28,910 nt of DNA from Clostridia bacterium (lineage in GTDB: Bacteria; Bacillota; Clostridia; Christensenellales; Borkfalkiaceae). The stretch covers positions 1-28,910 of the forward strand of contig JAJPXK010000045.1 of assembly GCA_021205485.1 (NCBI GenBank), written 5' to 3'. The notes below the pieces were generated by a model, which was not told the origin of the DNA, made no database searches, and was given only the letters and a program-made list of their open reading frames with translations. This document shows, one piece after another, positions 7,388-16,075 of the stretch (positions are counted from its first letter, which is position 1; each line of letters begins with the position of its first letter). Made by a program: the position numbers and the translations under genes.

Positions 7388-9700
7388 CTACTTTTTGAAA
7401 ATAATCTTCTTCAATCCCTTAAAAAAGTGGCCGTTGCACGCAAGCAGCAGGCCCTGCGTCTGCGGCCCGTTGAATCCCGCGTACTGAGCCACCGCCCGCA
7501 TATACAGGTACCTTAAAGTCTGCAGCGAAGGATTCTTTTTTGACGAAAATATTTTGCTGCCTATAAAGTAAAGCAGTCTTCCGCCCGCGCCCTTCGCCCG
7601 CTTTAATTGCTCAAACGGCGAATAAAGGGTAATTTCTATGCGGGTTGCGTCTTCCTCCGCCCTTTCAGGCTGAACCCTTTTGGCTTCCTCAATAATTTTT
7701 TGCCGTTTTAAATAGCCTCCGCCGCATTCGGGCTGCTCGCCGTCTACCTTTATATTGCGTACAAGGCGGATATCCCGCGAGGACGAACCTACTAAAATTG
7801 TATATTCGCCCGCGAATATACGCCAGGCGCCGCGTTTTTCGTCGAATGTGCGGAAGGTTTTTTCGTCAAACGGAATGTACACGGCGACGCTTTCGCCCGC
7901 CTTTACCGAAACCTTTTTAAACCCCTTTAAAACTTTCGCGGGCTGAGCTATGCCGCAGTCGGGGAAGGAAACATACACCTGAGCGACCTCTTTGCCGTCC
8001 ACGCTCCCTGCATTTTTTATGGTAAAGCTTACGCCGTTTTCGTCAGTCTCAACGTCGGAATATTCAAAATCCGTATAGGAAAGGCCGTAGCCGAACGGGT
8101 ATTTAGGGGATATTCCCGCCCCTTCAAACCAGCGGTAGCCTACAAATATATCCTCTTTATACTCCTCTTTATAGGCGTCCGAGCCGAATACGCCGGAGCA
8201 GGGCAAATCGGAGTAGCTTACGGGGAAGCTTTCGGCGAGCTTGCCGCTCGGGCAGACGTCGCCGCAGAGTATGTCAGAAAGGGCCTTAGCCCCGCTCTGC
8301 CCGTACAGGCCGCTGTAAACAAGGGCGTCAGCGTCGCAGTCAAATTCCATCTGCACAGCCGATCCGCAAGCGAGGCAAACTATCACCTTTTTGCCCGTCT
8401 TTGCAAGCTCTTTTATAAGCTGAGTCTGGCAAAGGGGCAGGGATATGCCCGATTTATCGGCCCCTTCGGTGTCCTGCCTGTCACAGGTTCCTGAAAAGCA
8501 AATTACCGCGTCGGCCCCCTTGGCGAGTTTTACAGCCCGCTTTAACAGCTTTTTGCTGTACTTGCCCGAAAGCGAATAGCCTTTTTCGTAGCCTGTGACT
8601 TCAAACTTTTCTTTCAGGCAGGATAAAATATCCTCGGTGTGTTTGCAGCTTACTTTCGCCGAGCCGCCGCCCTGGATATGAGGTTTTTGAGCGAGTTCGC
8701 CTACAACGGCGACCTTTACGCCTTTTTTAAGCGGCAAAACACCGTCGTTTTTTAAAAGAACAATGCTGTTTTCGGCGCATCTTCGGGCAAAGTCGGAATG
8801 TTCGTCAAAATCGCACTCCCTGACGCTGCCCGTCCACTTTTGAGAAAAGGCGGAAATACGCTTCACGCAACCGTCAATATCCTCTTCATTCAGCTTGCCC
8901 TCTTTTACGGCGTTTTCCAGCTCTTCGCACGATAGCGGGCAGCAGGGCATCTCTATATCCTCGCCCGCCTTTACGCCCTCAACGCGATCGCAGGTACCTA
9001 CCCAGTCCGAAACTACGATGCCGTCAAAATTCCATTCACCCCTGAGTATGTCCGAAATAAGCCACTTGTTCTGGCTGCAATGCACGCCGTTTACCTTGTT
9101 GTACGCCGTCATAACCGCCCCGACTTCGCCCTCGGTTACGCACATTTCAAATGGTAAAAGGTAAACTTCCCTCAGCGCCCTTTCAGACAGTACGCTGTCG
9201 CACACCGACCGGGCGAACTCGCGGTTATTTGCCGCAAAATGCTTTACGCAACAGCTTACCCCGTTTTGCTGCACCCCCTTTATATACGCCGAGGCAAGCT
9301 TGCCCGTAAGATAAGGATCTTCGGAAAAATATTCAAAATTTCTGCCGCACAGGGGGTTGCGTTTTATGTTTACGGCGGGGCCTAAAAGCACAGACGCGCC
9401 AAAGTAGGCCGCCTCCTGCCCTAATCTTACGCCCGCGCCGTATAGAATATCCTCGTCCCAGCTACAGGCGGCGCAGGAATTTTCTTCAAAACACGTTGCG
9501 GGGCAAGAACCGTTGAGGCCGAAATTGTCGTCCGACCCGCTCTGCAGGCGGAGCCCGTGCGGCCCGTCGGAAAATCTGAACGAACGGGCGTTAAATTGTG
9601 GATATTCCTGCGTGTTCCAGAAATCTTTGCCCGTTAAAAGCTTTATTTTGTTTTGTAAGTCCGCAGATACGCTGCTCTGCGAAAGTTTATCTTTTGCCAT
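7388..9700 (-). CDS. Beta-glucosidase-like glycoside hydrolase, family GH3
   Basis: The 770-residue protein has the standard GH3 order: a TIM-barrel domain with DGPHGLR (45-51) and KHFAANN (163-169), the nucleophile Asp232 in GIVVSDWVGT, a second alpha/beta domain (about 310-530), and a C-terminal fibronectin-III-like domain (about 555-640). An extra C-terminal tail of about 110 residues follows. These enzymes release beta-linked glucose or xylose from oligosaccharides. There is no signal peptide, so it should act on imported sugars in the cytoplasm. The ribosome binding site is weak and the best promoter (9710-9738) would start transcription only a few bases before the ATG. It is the first gene of a minus-strand cluster with the ketopantoate-reductase-like gene. 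Confidence 0.93.
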   Translation of the reverse strand: MAKDKLSQSSVSADLQNKIKLLTGKDFWNTQEYPQFNARSFRFSDGPHGLRLQSGSDDNFGLNGSCPATCFEENSCAACSWDEDILYGAGVRLGQEAAYFGASVLLGPAVNIKRNPLCGRNFEYFSEDPYLTGKLASAYIKGVQQNGVSCCVKHFAANNREFARSVCDSVLSERALREVYLLPFEMCVTEGEVGAVMTAYNKVNGVHCSQNKWLISDILRGEWNFDGIVVSDWVGTCDRVEGVKAGEDIEMPCCPLSCEELENAVKEGKLNEEDIDGCVKRISAFSQKWTGSVRECDFDEHSDFARRCAENSIVLLKNDGVLPLKKGVKVAVVGELAQKPHIQGGGSAKVSCKHTEDILSCLKEKFEVTGYEKGYSLSGKYSKKLLKRAVKLAKGADAVICFSGTCDRQDTEGADKSGISLPLCQTQLIKELAKTGKKVIVCLACGSAVQMEFDCDADALVYSGLYGQSGAKALSDILCGDVCPSGKLAESFPVSYSDLPCSGVFGSDAYKEEYKEDIFVGYRWFEGAGISPKYPFGYGLSYTDFEYSDVETDENGVSFTIKNAGSVDGKEVAQVYVSFPDCGIAQPAKVLKGFKKVSVKAGESVAVYIPFDEKTFRTFDEKRGAWRIFAGEYTILVGSSSRDIRLVRNIKVDGEQPECGGGYLKRQKIIEEAKRVQPERAEEDATRIEITLYSPFEQLKRAKGAGGRLLYFIGSKIFSSKKNPSLQTLRYLYMRAVAQYAGFNGPQTQGLLLACNGHFFKGLKKIIFKK

Positions 9701-9709
9701 ATATCCAGT

Positions 9710-9738
9710 ATTCTAACACAAAAAACACAAAAAAACAA
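9710..9738 (-). promoter_or_regulatory. Candidate sigma-A promoter of the GH3 gene
   Basis: On the minus strand TTGTTT (9738-9733), a 17-base T-rich spacer, and TAGAAT (9715-9710) preceded by TGT form an extended -10 promoter. The predicted start is about base 9703, so the leader would be only a few bases long. Confidence 0.55.
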
Positions 9739-9797
9739 GTACCAATACATAATAAGCGGCAAATATGCCGATATTAATATATAAGGAGACTATTTTT

Positions 9798-10037
9798 ATG
9801 GTTATCGCAAATTTTATTTCTTATATTTTGGTTATTTTAGGCGCCTTAAACTGGGGGCTTTACGGCATGGTTAATTTTAACCTTGTAGGCTGGATATTCC
9901 AGGGGCCGAGGACTATAGCCTCGATGATAGTTTACGGGCTGATAGCTCTTGCGGCGATATGGCTTATAATTTCGCCTATAATAACAGGCTGGGGCTTAAA
10001 ACTTACCAACGACTCTCAGGAGAGGGCGAAACGCTAA
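9798..10037 (+). CDS. DUF378 family small membrane protein
   Basis: This 79-residue protein consists almost entirely of two membrane helices (about 5-25 and 40-62) with the family motif LVILGALNWGLYG near the start, typical of DUF378 proteins. Its function is unknown. An in-frame ATG 33 bases upstream exists, but AAGGAG at 9783-9788 is correctly placed only for the ATG at 9798, so I chose that start. It is transcribed divergently from the GH3 gene and ends at a clear terminator, so it appears to be a single-gene unit. Confidence 0.88.
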   Translation: MVIANFISYILVILGALNWGLYGMVNFNLVGWIFQGPRTIASMIVYGLIALAAIWLIISPIITGWGLKLTNDSQERAKR

Positions 10038-10043
10038 AAAACA

Positions 10044-10073
10044 GAGCAGGCCGTTAAGGTCTGCTCATTTTTT
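10044..10073 (+). terminator. Terminator of the DUF378 gene
   Basis: A nine-pair stem (GAGCAGGCC with GGTCTGCTC, one G-T pair, five-base loop GTTAA) is followed by ATTTTTT. It begins seven bases after the stop codon. Confidence 0.88.
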
Positions 10074-10151
10074 ATGAAGTTTAATTTTTGCCGCGGGTAC
10101 CCGCTTGTGAAGGGCAGAAAAATATGTTGTCGCCCTCACGCAGGATGACAG

Positions 10152-10177
10152 AAAAGCCTCCCCTATTAGGGGAGGCT
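10152..10177 (-). terminator. Terminator of the transglutaminase-like gene
   Basis: On the minus strand a nine-bp stem (AGCCTCCCC with GGGGAGGCT, loop TAATA) is followed by TTTTC. It lies 35 bases after the stop codon at 10213. It is closely related to the hairpin at 1204-1228. Between 10081 and 10150 a 12-base palindrome (GCGGGTACCCGC, 10092-10103) and a bulged inverted repeat (GTGAAGGGC with GCCCTCAC) are also visible. Confidence 0.7.
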
Positions 10178-10212
10178 ATAAGGGCGTTAGTTCGGGCATA
10201 TGTATGCGTCAA

Positions 10213-11157
10213 TTACTTTTTTAACAGGTCGGCGAGGTTGTAATTTAAAAGCTGTTTCCAGTCGGGTTCTTCCTGCATGGTGCGGATATGCGAAATATGA
10301 TACTCCTTTGTTGCGAAGCTGTCCTTAGCCTCAGTCAAAGCGTTCATAATCTCGTCGTTCCAATGCTCCCTTTCGCCAAGCTTCACATTCCACCCGACGT
10401 TTTTAAGCCGTACTTTTTTAACGTCAAAGCCTGCGGGCGTTACATACCTTACGCCGCCCCTCACGCCGTAGGTTGACACCTCTTCCAGGCAGAAGTAGTA
10501 AAGATTTTTTGCAAAATATACATTCTGCGCGAAGTTCTTTTCGTACAGCGCCGCAACGTTGTTTAACGACTGTTTTGCAAGGACAAAGGTAACTTTTGTA
10601 TTTTCGGCAAAACTTTCGCGAAGTTCCAAAACGGAAAGGGGCGTCTTTCTGTCGTCCACAAAATAGCCGCCCTGCGACAGGTCTGTCATTATCCACTTTT
10701 TCATCTTGCGGTCGTAAATTTCAGTCACGCAGTGGTTGTCCTCGTCGTAAGCCGAGGCGGGGTACATCCACACCCTACGGGCGAAAATATTTAAAGCGAG
10801 GCAGCATTCCTGCAAAATCTTCGCCTTGCACACGCAGTTTATGCCGTTTTCGGGCTTGCCGAAAGAATAGTCCAGAAGGCTTGCGGCGTTCATAGGTATA
10901 TCCTTGGCGTAATACCCGTTGTGAGCAAGTTCGGGGGCGAGCCACTTTATAAGCTTTACCGCTTTAGAAAAATCGCTCCCCTTGCCCGCCTTTTCTTCCA
11001 GGGGATACTTTAATTTAAGCTCCTTAAACTCGGGGCAGTTAAATTCGTAGACGGTATGTTCCTTAGGGCCGTCTTCAAACTTTTCCGAGGCCAAAAGCAT
11101 GCCGCTGTATATGTTCAGTAATTTTTCCTGAACCTCTCTTTCGTCTTTTTTATTCAT
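10213..11157 (-). CDS. Transglutaminase-like domain protein
   Basis: The 314-residue protein has the ordered triad of the transglutaminase/protease superfamily: a Cys in INCVCKA (108 or 110), His142 in DNHCVTEIY, and Asp159 in IMTDLSQGGYF. The spacing of Cys, His and Asp fits this fold. There is no signal peptide or membrane segment, so it should be cytoplasmic. Bacterial members cleave or modify peptides, but no specific substrate can be inferred. The start has GGAG seven bases upstream. A separate promoter (11191-11220) suggests it is transcribed independently of the MarR-ABC genes, although no terminator is seen between them and read-through is possible. Confidence 0.8.
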   Translation of the reverse strand: MNKKDEREVQEKLLNIYSGMLLASEKFEDGPKEHTVYEFNCPEFKELKLKYPLEEKAGKGSDFSKAVKLIKWLAPELAHNGYYAKDIPMNAASLLDYSFGKPENGINCVCKAKILQECCLALNIFARRVWMYPASAYDEDNHCVTEIYDRKMKKWIMTDLSQGGYFVDDRKTPLSVLELRESFAENTKVTFVLAKQSLNNVAALYEKNFAQNVYFAKNLYYFCLEEVSTYGVRGGVRYVTPAGFDVKKVRLKNVGWNVKLGEREHWNDEIMNALTEAKDSFATKEYHISHIRTMQEEPDWKQLLNYNLADLLKK

Positions 11158-11190
11158 CGCTGTTCTCCGCAGGCGTTAAGCCATAACATT

Positions 11191-11220
11191 ATTTTACCAT
11201 TACAAAGTGGCTTTTTGCAA
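11191..11220 (-). promoter_or_regulatory. Sigma-A promoter of the transglutaminase-like gene
   Basis: On the minus strand TTGCAA (11220-11215), an 18-base spacer, and TAAAAT (11196-11191) preceded by TGG form an extended -10 promoter about 34 bases before the ATG. Confidence 0.7.
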
Positions 11221-11227
11221 CTGTTTT

Positions 11228-11686
11228 TTAATCGGGCAAACTTGCGGCGTTAAATTTTTTCATAACGTCGTCATGGCAGTCTACCGCCTTTTTTAAAATT
11301 TCGGCAAGCTGTTCCGCGCTGCCCGATCCTACGGCGTCAACGTAAATTGCTAAAAGACTGTCAAGCCGCGAAAGCTTTTCGCTCATAACTTCGCGACCCT
11401 TAGCGGTAAGCTTTACAAGCATTTTACGCCTGTCTTCGGCAGACATTTCCATAACTACAAGCTCTTTTTTTCTGAGCGTAGTCAAAATGCACGTAATTCT
11501 GGCGCGGCTTATATTTAAACTGTCGCTTATCTGCGAGGGCGTCATCTGCTCGCCCTCTTTATACAGGCAGGCGAGGGCCGCCGTCTCCCCTTCGGTAAAA
11601 TCCCGAAGGGCCGCCGTTATCTCAAGCTTGTTTACCTGCCACAGCCTCTCTTTAAGTAAATTGCACAAATCCTCTTTTTCCATCAT
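11228..11686 (-). CDS. MarR family transcriptional regulator
   Basis: The 152-residue protein has the MarR winged-helix layout. A first helix leads to the helix-turn-helix (MTPSQISDSLNISRARITCILTTLRKKELV, about 47-77) and a wing with MSAEDRRKMLVKLTAKG, the usual D-x-R motif. MarR proteins bind as dimers to inverted repeats and often control a neighbouring transporter in answer to a small ligand. Here the gene is the third of an ABC transporter operon, seven bases after the permease, so it probably regulates this operon; an inverted repeat at 15069-15084 is a candidate operator. Two adjacent ATG codons follow AGAGGG; the second (11683) has the better spacing. Confidence 0.9.
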   Translation of the reverse strand: MMEKEDLCNLLKERLWQVNKLEITAALRDFTEGETAALACLYKEGEQMTPSQISDSLNISRARITCILTTLRKKELVVMEMSAEDRRKMLVKLTAKGREVMSEKLSRLDSLLAIYVDAVGSGSAEQLAEILKKAVDCHDDVMKKFNAASLPD

Positions 11687-11693
11687 TTTCCCT

Positions 11694-14315
11694 CTACTCG
11701 TTTGATTTAAGCGATTCCGCCATATCTATTTTAAACAGCTTTATAAGCATAAAGGCGTAAACTATTACGGCGAAGCCTATTGTTAAAAGTATCGCGTAAA
11801 GGTAGCTTAAGGGGTTTATAGCCTTGCCCATCATCATGGCGACGCTTACCACCCTGCCTACCACGTACTTATGCAGCAGCCAGCCTAATAAAAGACCTAA
11901 CAGCATGCCTACAACGGTAAGTATTCCGCTTTCGCGGTAGATATAACCAGCCGTCTCTAATCTGGTGTAGCCGAGCACCCTTAAAGTAGCTATTTCCCGT
12001 CGGCGTTCCTCTATGTTTATATTTGTAAGGTTATACAGCACGATGGCCGCCAACGCCCCCGCGCACACTACCAGTATGAGAATTACATACCCCATCGTGG
12101 AATTGAGGGAAGAGAACGAACTTATAGTAGTATACGTAAACTCCACTCCAGTGACATTGTCGTCGGCGAGCAGTTCCTCCGCGGCCGCATCCATAGCGGC
12201 CTCGTCCTCGCCGTAGCCGTACTTTATAAGCAGGGTATTGTGTTCCGCCTCAGAGCCTGTCATTTTTATATAAGTCTGTTCGCTCATATAAATAACCGAA
12301 CCCGTGTAGTATTCGGCGACGCCGACAACCGTAAGTTCTATTTCTTCCTGGTATGTTGTGGTGTATGTTACGGTGTCCCCCTCCCCGATATCGTAAACCG
12401 AGGCGATATTTTCGGGCAAAATAACGCCGTCTGCGACGGCGATCGCGTCGCCGCTTTTTCGTTCGTGAAGGCTGGTAAAATCGGAAAACGCCGTTTCGTC
12501 CTCTATCAGGTACAAATCCACGCTCTCGCGCGAGGAGCCTAAGCGAAGCTGCCCGCTTTCGCTGTAAATATCCAGCCAAAGCTTGTCGCCCGACGCATCA
12601 AGGCTGTCAAGGTAGTCGGCGAGGGCGCTGTCGGTCTCCCCGCGGATTTCAGAAATTTCGCCGCTGTAGCTTACCACCGTATCGTAGAATATAATATCGT
12701 TGTACTGCAGGTCAGATACGGCGTCTACGCTGTCGCCTACGCCGAACCCGGCGAGAATCAGGGCGGTACAGCCCATTACAGAGATTATAGTAAGCGCCAT
12801 ATTCCGTTTATAGCGGAATATATTGCGGATAGTCGCCTTCCATTTGAACTTGACATGCTTCCATAAAAAGTCCGCCCGCTCTAAAAGTATACGCTGCCCG
12901 GGCTTAGGGGCCTTAGGCTGCATAAGCTTGGAAGGGCTCTCTTTTGTGGTGGAGCGGCAGGCGTAAATTGTCACCGCTATGGTGAGGACAAGCGCCCCGA
13001 CTATAACGGCCAACGCTATGTACCAGGAAAATCCTAACTGCAAAGTCGGCAAAAAGTAGAGCGTTTCGTACGCCTGCCATATTATAATAGGCAAAATCGA
13101 GAAACCTAAAAGTATGCCTGCGGCGAGGCCTATTACGCAGGCGAGGGTACAGTAGATAAGGTACTTGGACATAATTTTGCCCTCTCTGTAGCCTAAAGCC
13201 TTTAAAGCGCCTATCTGCATGCGGTCTTCCTCTACCATTCTCGTCATAGATGTCAGGGCGACGAGCGCAGCGACGACTATAAAGAATATAGGAAACACGC
13301 CCGCGATCTCTTCCACCTTTTCCACATTCATTTCGTAGCTTATGTAGCTTACGTTGCTCGACGCCCTGTCTAAAACGTACCAGCTTGCGTCGGCGGTAAG
13401 CCCGTTTGCGGAAAGTACGCCGTACATCGGGTTGCTTTCAAGGTCAGAATTGAATGAATCGCATATAGTACCGCCTAATTTTTCTATATCTTCAGCTTTT
13501 TCAAGCACATAGTTTTTATAACTGTCGTTAAACATTTCATACTGATCGGAACCCGTTACAGTCAGCCATAAATCGGTATATATAATCTCCTCGCCCCTGC
13601 CGCCGCCTAAAAGGCTGAAACACTGAGAGGAAGAAAAATCATAAACCTCCATGTTGCCTATAAACACGTTGCCTACCACGCCCGAACCGATGGTCGCGAC
13701 CTCGCGGGCGTCTTTATAGTAGTAATCGGGCGTTGAAACAACGCCAACCACTTTATATTCCGAACAGGCGTACACGTCGCCGTAAGTGCTGTTTGCCGAA
13801 GTAAGGTTTGAGGCGAGGGTGACGGTAGAGCCTACCGCTACGTCTTCAAAATGGTTGTTTGACTGAACGACTACCACCTCGTTTTCTGAAGAAGGGTATT
13901 CACCATCTATAAGCTCAAGCTGGTTTAAGTAGCTCGCCCCGCCGCTTCCGCCGCCTGTAAGCGAAAAATCAAAGCCTATTATGTTCATGGCGTATTCGCT
14001 TCCGCTGCCTACGCTGCCGATTACATATGTTGAAATGACGGGCATATATGCCTCAACTACCGCCTTTCCGTCGCCATCTGTGAGGGATACAATTTCGTCT
14101 ACGTCGCTCTGCGTAAGGCCGTAGCCGCCCTTTACGTCTATATCGTAGGCGCAAGAATCCCTGAGGTAGTCAGACATAGAGGTCTTCATATCGGGCGTGG
14201 ACTGCATTATGCCTATAAGAAAGCCTACGCCGAGGGCGATAATCGCCATAATGGCCACAAACCTGCCGAAACTCTTTTTAAATTCTTTTGCTATATTCTT
14301 GGAAAATTTTTTCAT
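11694..14315 (-). CDS. ABC transporter permease, FtsX/MacB-like, two permease repeats
   Basis: The 873-residue membrane protein has one helix near the N-terminus (about 17-38), a large external domain, three helices around 340-450, a second external domain, and three helices at the C-terminus. This is the fused two-FtsX-domain layout seen in antimicrobial-peptide or lipoprotein-type exporters. The conserved loop before the last helices (NINIEERRREIATLRVLGYTR) and its first-repeat counterpart (MVEEDRMQIGALKALGYREGK) fit FtsX coupling segments. The protein works with the ATPase encoded just upstream (24-base gap). Its substrate is unknown; peptides or lipophilic compounds are typical for the family. 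Confidence 0.92.
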   Translation of the reverse strand: MKKFSKNIAKEFKKSFGRFVAIMAIIALGVGFLIGIMQSTPDMKTSMSDYLRDSCAYDIDVKGGYGLTQSDVDEIVSLTDGDGKAVVEAYMPVISTYVIGSVGSGSEYAMNIIGFDFSLTGGGSGGASYLNQLELIDGEYPSSENEVVVVQSNNHFEDVAVGSTVTLASNLTSANSTYGDVYACSEYKVVGVVSTPDYYYKDAREVATIGSGVVGNVFIGNMEVYDFSSSQCFSLLGGGRGEEIIYTDLWLTVTGSDQYEMFNDSYKNYVLEKAEDIEKLGGTICDSFNSDLESNPMYGVLSANGLTADASWYVLDRASSNVSYISYEMNVEKVEEIAGVFPIFFIVVAALVALTSMTRMVEEDRMQIGALKALGYREGKIMSKYLIYCTLACVIGLAAGILLGFSILPIIIWQAYETLYFLPTLQLGFSWYIALAVIVGALVLTIAVTIYACRSTTKESPSKLMQPKAPKPGQRILLERADFLWKHVKFKWKATIRNIFRYKRNMALTIISVMGCTALILAGFGVGDSVDAVSDLQYNDIIFYDTVVSYSGEISEIRGETDSALADYLDSLDASGDKLWLDIYSESGQLRLGSSRESVDLYLIEDETAFSDFTSLHERKSGDAIAVADGVILPENIASVYDIGEGDTVTYTTTYQEEIELTVVGVAEYYTGSVIYMSEQTYIKMTGSEAEHNTLLIKYGYGEDEAAMDAAAEELLADDNVTGVEFTYTTISSFSSLNSTMGYVILILVVCAGALAAIVLYNLTNINIEERRREIATLRVLGYTRLETAGYIYRESGILTVVGMLLGLLLGWLLHKYVVGRVVSVAMMMGKAINPLSYLYAILLTIGFAVIVYAFMLIKLFKIDMAESLKSNE

Positions 14316-14339
14316 AATTGCCTCGCGCGATAAGCAGGT

Positions 14340-15041
14340 TTACCATTCTATAAGGGAAACGTCCATAGGATTTTTGTTTACCTCTTCGGCGACCACCCGG
14401 CCGTTTTTTACGTGTATTACTCTGTCGGCCATCTGTGTAATCGCTGAGTTGTGAGTGATTACTATTACGGTTTTATGGTTGTCGCGGCAAATATCGCGCA
14501 ATAGTTTAAGGATATTCTTGCCCGTTTCATAGTCAAGGGCGCCGGTAGGCTCGTCGCATAAGAGCAGTTTAGGGTTTTTAGCTATGGCCCTGGCGATAGA
14601 CACCCTCTGCTGCTCGCCGCCCGATAGCTGCGCGGGAAAATTGTCCATCCTGTCCTCCAGACCTACGTCTATCATAGTCTTTTTCGCGTCGAGGGGATTT
14701 TTACATATTTCAGAGGCAATCTCTACATTTTCAAGGGCGGTAAGGTTTTGGATAAGGTTGTAAAACTGGAACACAAAGCCTACGTCGTAGCGGCGGTATT
14801 CGGTAAGCTGTTTTTCTTTGAAAGAACTGAGTTCCACCCCGTCCACAATGATTTGCCCCGAGGTGACGCCGTCCATCCCGCCGAGCATGTTCAAAACGGT
14901 GGTCTTGCCCGCGCCGGAAGGGCCTACTATTACGCAAAACTCGCCCTCCTCTATGCCGAAAGTAACGCCGTTCGCGGCTTTGATTACGTTGTCGCCCATC
15001 TTGTAGTGCTTGCATACGTCGGTAAACTGAACAAAACTCAT
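14340..15041 (-). CDS. ABC transporter ATP-binding protein (MacB/LolD type)
   Basis: The 233-residue ATPase has Walker A GPSGAGKT (about 39-46), Q-loop FQFYNL, signature LSGGEQQR (about 139-146), Walker B LLLCDEPTGALD and the switch His in VITHN. Length and motifs match LolD/MacB-type ATPases, which power mechanotransmission through FtsX-like permeases, consistent with the permease that follows. It is the first gene of a three-gene operon ending in the MarR gene. AAGGAG lies about six bases before the ATG. Confidence 0.95.
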   Translation of the reverse strand: MSFVQFTDVCKHYKMGDNVIKAANGVTFGIEEGEFCVIVGPSGAGKTTVLNMLGGMDGVTSGQIIVDGVELSSFKEKQLTEYRRYDVGFVFQFYNLIQNLTALENVEIASEICKNPLDAKKTMIDVGLEDRMDNFPAQLSGGEQQRVSIARAIAKNPKLLLCDEPTGALDYETGKNILKLLRDICRDNHKTVIVITHNSAITQMADRVIHVKNGRVVAEEVNKNPMDVSLIEW

Positions 15042-15068
15042 AACATCTCCTTAAATGTAACGCGGATA

Positions 15069-15084
15069 TATGACAAATGTCATA
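15069..15084. promoter_or_regulatory. Inverted repeat, candidate MarR operator
   Basis: TATGACA-AA-TGTCATA is a perfect 7-2-7 inverted repeat 28 bases before the ABC operon start codon. Its size suits a dimeric winged-helix regulator, and the operon encodes a MarR protein. Confidence 0.55.
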
Positions 15085-15109
15085 CAAAATTATTACATAC
15101 CGTTAATTA

Positions 15110-15137
15110 TTTATACTGTTAACTATATTATATTCAA
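15110..15137 (-). promoter_or_regulatory. Candidate promoter of the ABC-MarR operon
   Basis: On the minus strand TTGAAT (15137-15132), a 16-base spacer and TATAAA (15115-15110). An alternative, TTAACA-17-TATGTA, lies about 20 bases further downstream and is nearer the inverted repeat at 15069-15084. Confidence 0.45.
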
Positions 15138-15192
15138 AGGCGGCTGTATAGTCAATATTAATTTTGTAAAAGATTTGTGAAAATGCTTACAC

Positions 15193-15223
15193 AAAAAAAG
15201 CGAAGGAAACGCGTTTCCCTCGC
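15193..15223 (-). terminator. Terminator of the ESCRT-like operon
   Basis: On the minus strand a 10-bp stem (15223-15214 with 15209-15200, one G-T pair, loop CGCG) is followed by seven T. It lies 20 bases after the stop codon of the protease gene and marks the end of the seven-gene operon. Confidence 0.92.
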
Positions 15224-15243
15224 CCTGACAGCAAATCGAGATA

Positions 15244-16068
15244 TTAAATTTTTATTCCGCTTTCTGAGATGAATTTTTGCACAATGTCGGCGGGAATGGC
15301 GTAGTTCATACCCTCCGCAGCGGTAGTTACGGCCACCACGGTGCCTACCACCTCGCCCTCGTCGTTAAATACGGGCCCGCCAGAGTTGCCCTTATTTACG
15401 GCGCAGTCGGTCATAAGGCGGGGTTTGCCGCCTACATCCCTGCGTTTATCGCTGACTATGCCCGAAGTAATGCACGTGCCGCCGCCTAAAGAATTGCCTA
15501 TAACATACAGCATCTGCCCGTTGCGAACCTTAAAAATATCTGCAAATTTTACGCCCTTCATCGCCGCGGGGGCTCCCTTTACTTTAATAAGGGCCAGATC
15601 CTCGTCGGGGCTTATTTTTATCACCTCTGCGGGGAAAGTCTTGCCGCATACGTAGGCTTTTACGTCGGCCGCAGGCTTTTTATCCGCCGCGACGACGTGC
15701 GCGTTGGTTATAACCGTACCTTTATCGTCTATGGCGTAGCCCGAACCGTTGTAAGCTTTTCCGCCCCTTGCGGCGCGGATTTCTATAACGCTGTCAATAT
15801 TTTTTTCAAACACTTCTTCGCCGCTTAAAGGCGTATGCTTTGCGGGCGTTGTTTCGGGCATAGTACGGGGTGTATCGCTTTGCGACGGCTCCTTTTTAAC
15901 AGCCTCCGTCTTTGGCGTATATTTCGCTTCGGCTCTGTTAAAAAGGCCTTCCTCGCCCCGCTTTATAACGTAGACGTTGCCGCACCACTTGCATTTATAC
16001 GTCACGGCGGTATCCGAAGCGTCTGCAGCGATGCATTCGCCGCCGCATGTTTTACAGATAATGTTCAT
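15244..16068 (-). CDS. Zinc-ribbon trypsin-like serine protease (HtrA-type catalytic domain)
   Basis: The 274-residue protein begins with a zinc ribbon (Cys5, 8, 26, 29; pattern CKTCGG...CKWCGNVY), followed by a low-complexity linker (about 40-80) and a trypsin-fold protease domain. The triad is His124 in TNAHVV, Asp157 in DEDLALIKV and Ser229 in GNSGGP, as in HtrA/DegP. Unlike most HtrA proteins it has no signal peptide, membrane anchor or PDZ domain, so it probably acts in the cytoplasm and its ribbon may direct it to a partner. It is the last gene of the ESCRT-like operon, seven bases after the AAA ATPase gene. Its ribbon resembles that of the TIR protein encoded two genes upstream. Confidence 0.87.
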   Translation of the reverse strand: MNIICKTCGGECIAADASDTAVTYKCKWCGNVYVIKRGEEGLFNRAEAKYTPKTEAVKKEPSQSDTPRTMPETTPAKHTPLSGEEVFEKNIDSVIEIRAARGGKAYNGSGYAIDDKGTVITNAHVVAADKKPAADVKAYVCGKTFPAEVIKISPDEDLALIKVKGAPAAMKGVKFADIFKVRNGQMLYVIGNSLGGGTCITSGIVSDKRRDVGGKPRLMTDCAVNKGNSGGPVFNDEGEVVGTVVAVTTAAEGMNYAIPADIVQKFISESGIKI

Positions 16069-16075
16069 TTTATTT

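Noticed and set aside
9765..9797. Longer start for the DUF378 protein at 9765
   Set aside because: AAGGAG at 9783-9788 lies inside this extension and fits only the start at 9798.
14731..15122. Overlapping open frames of about 120 codons on both strands over the ABC ATPase gene
   Set aside because: The Walker A, signature and Walker B motifs fix the true frame; the others are Arg-rich or Val/Tyr-rich shadows of it.
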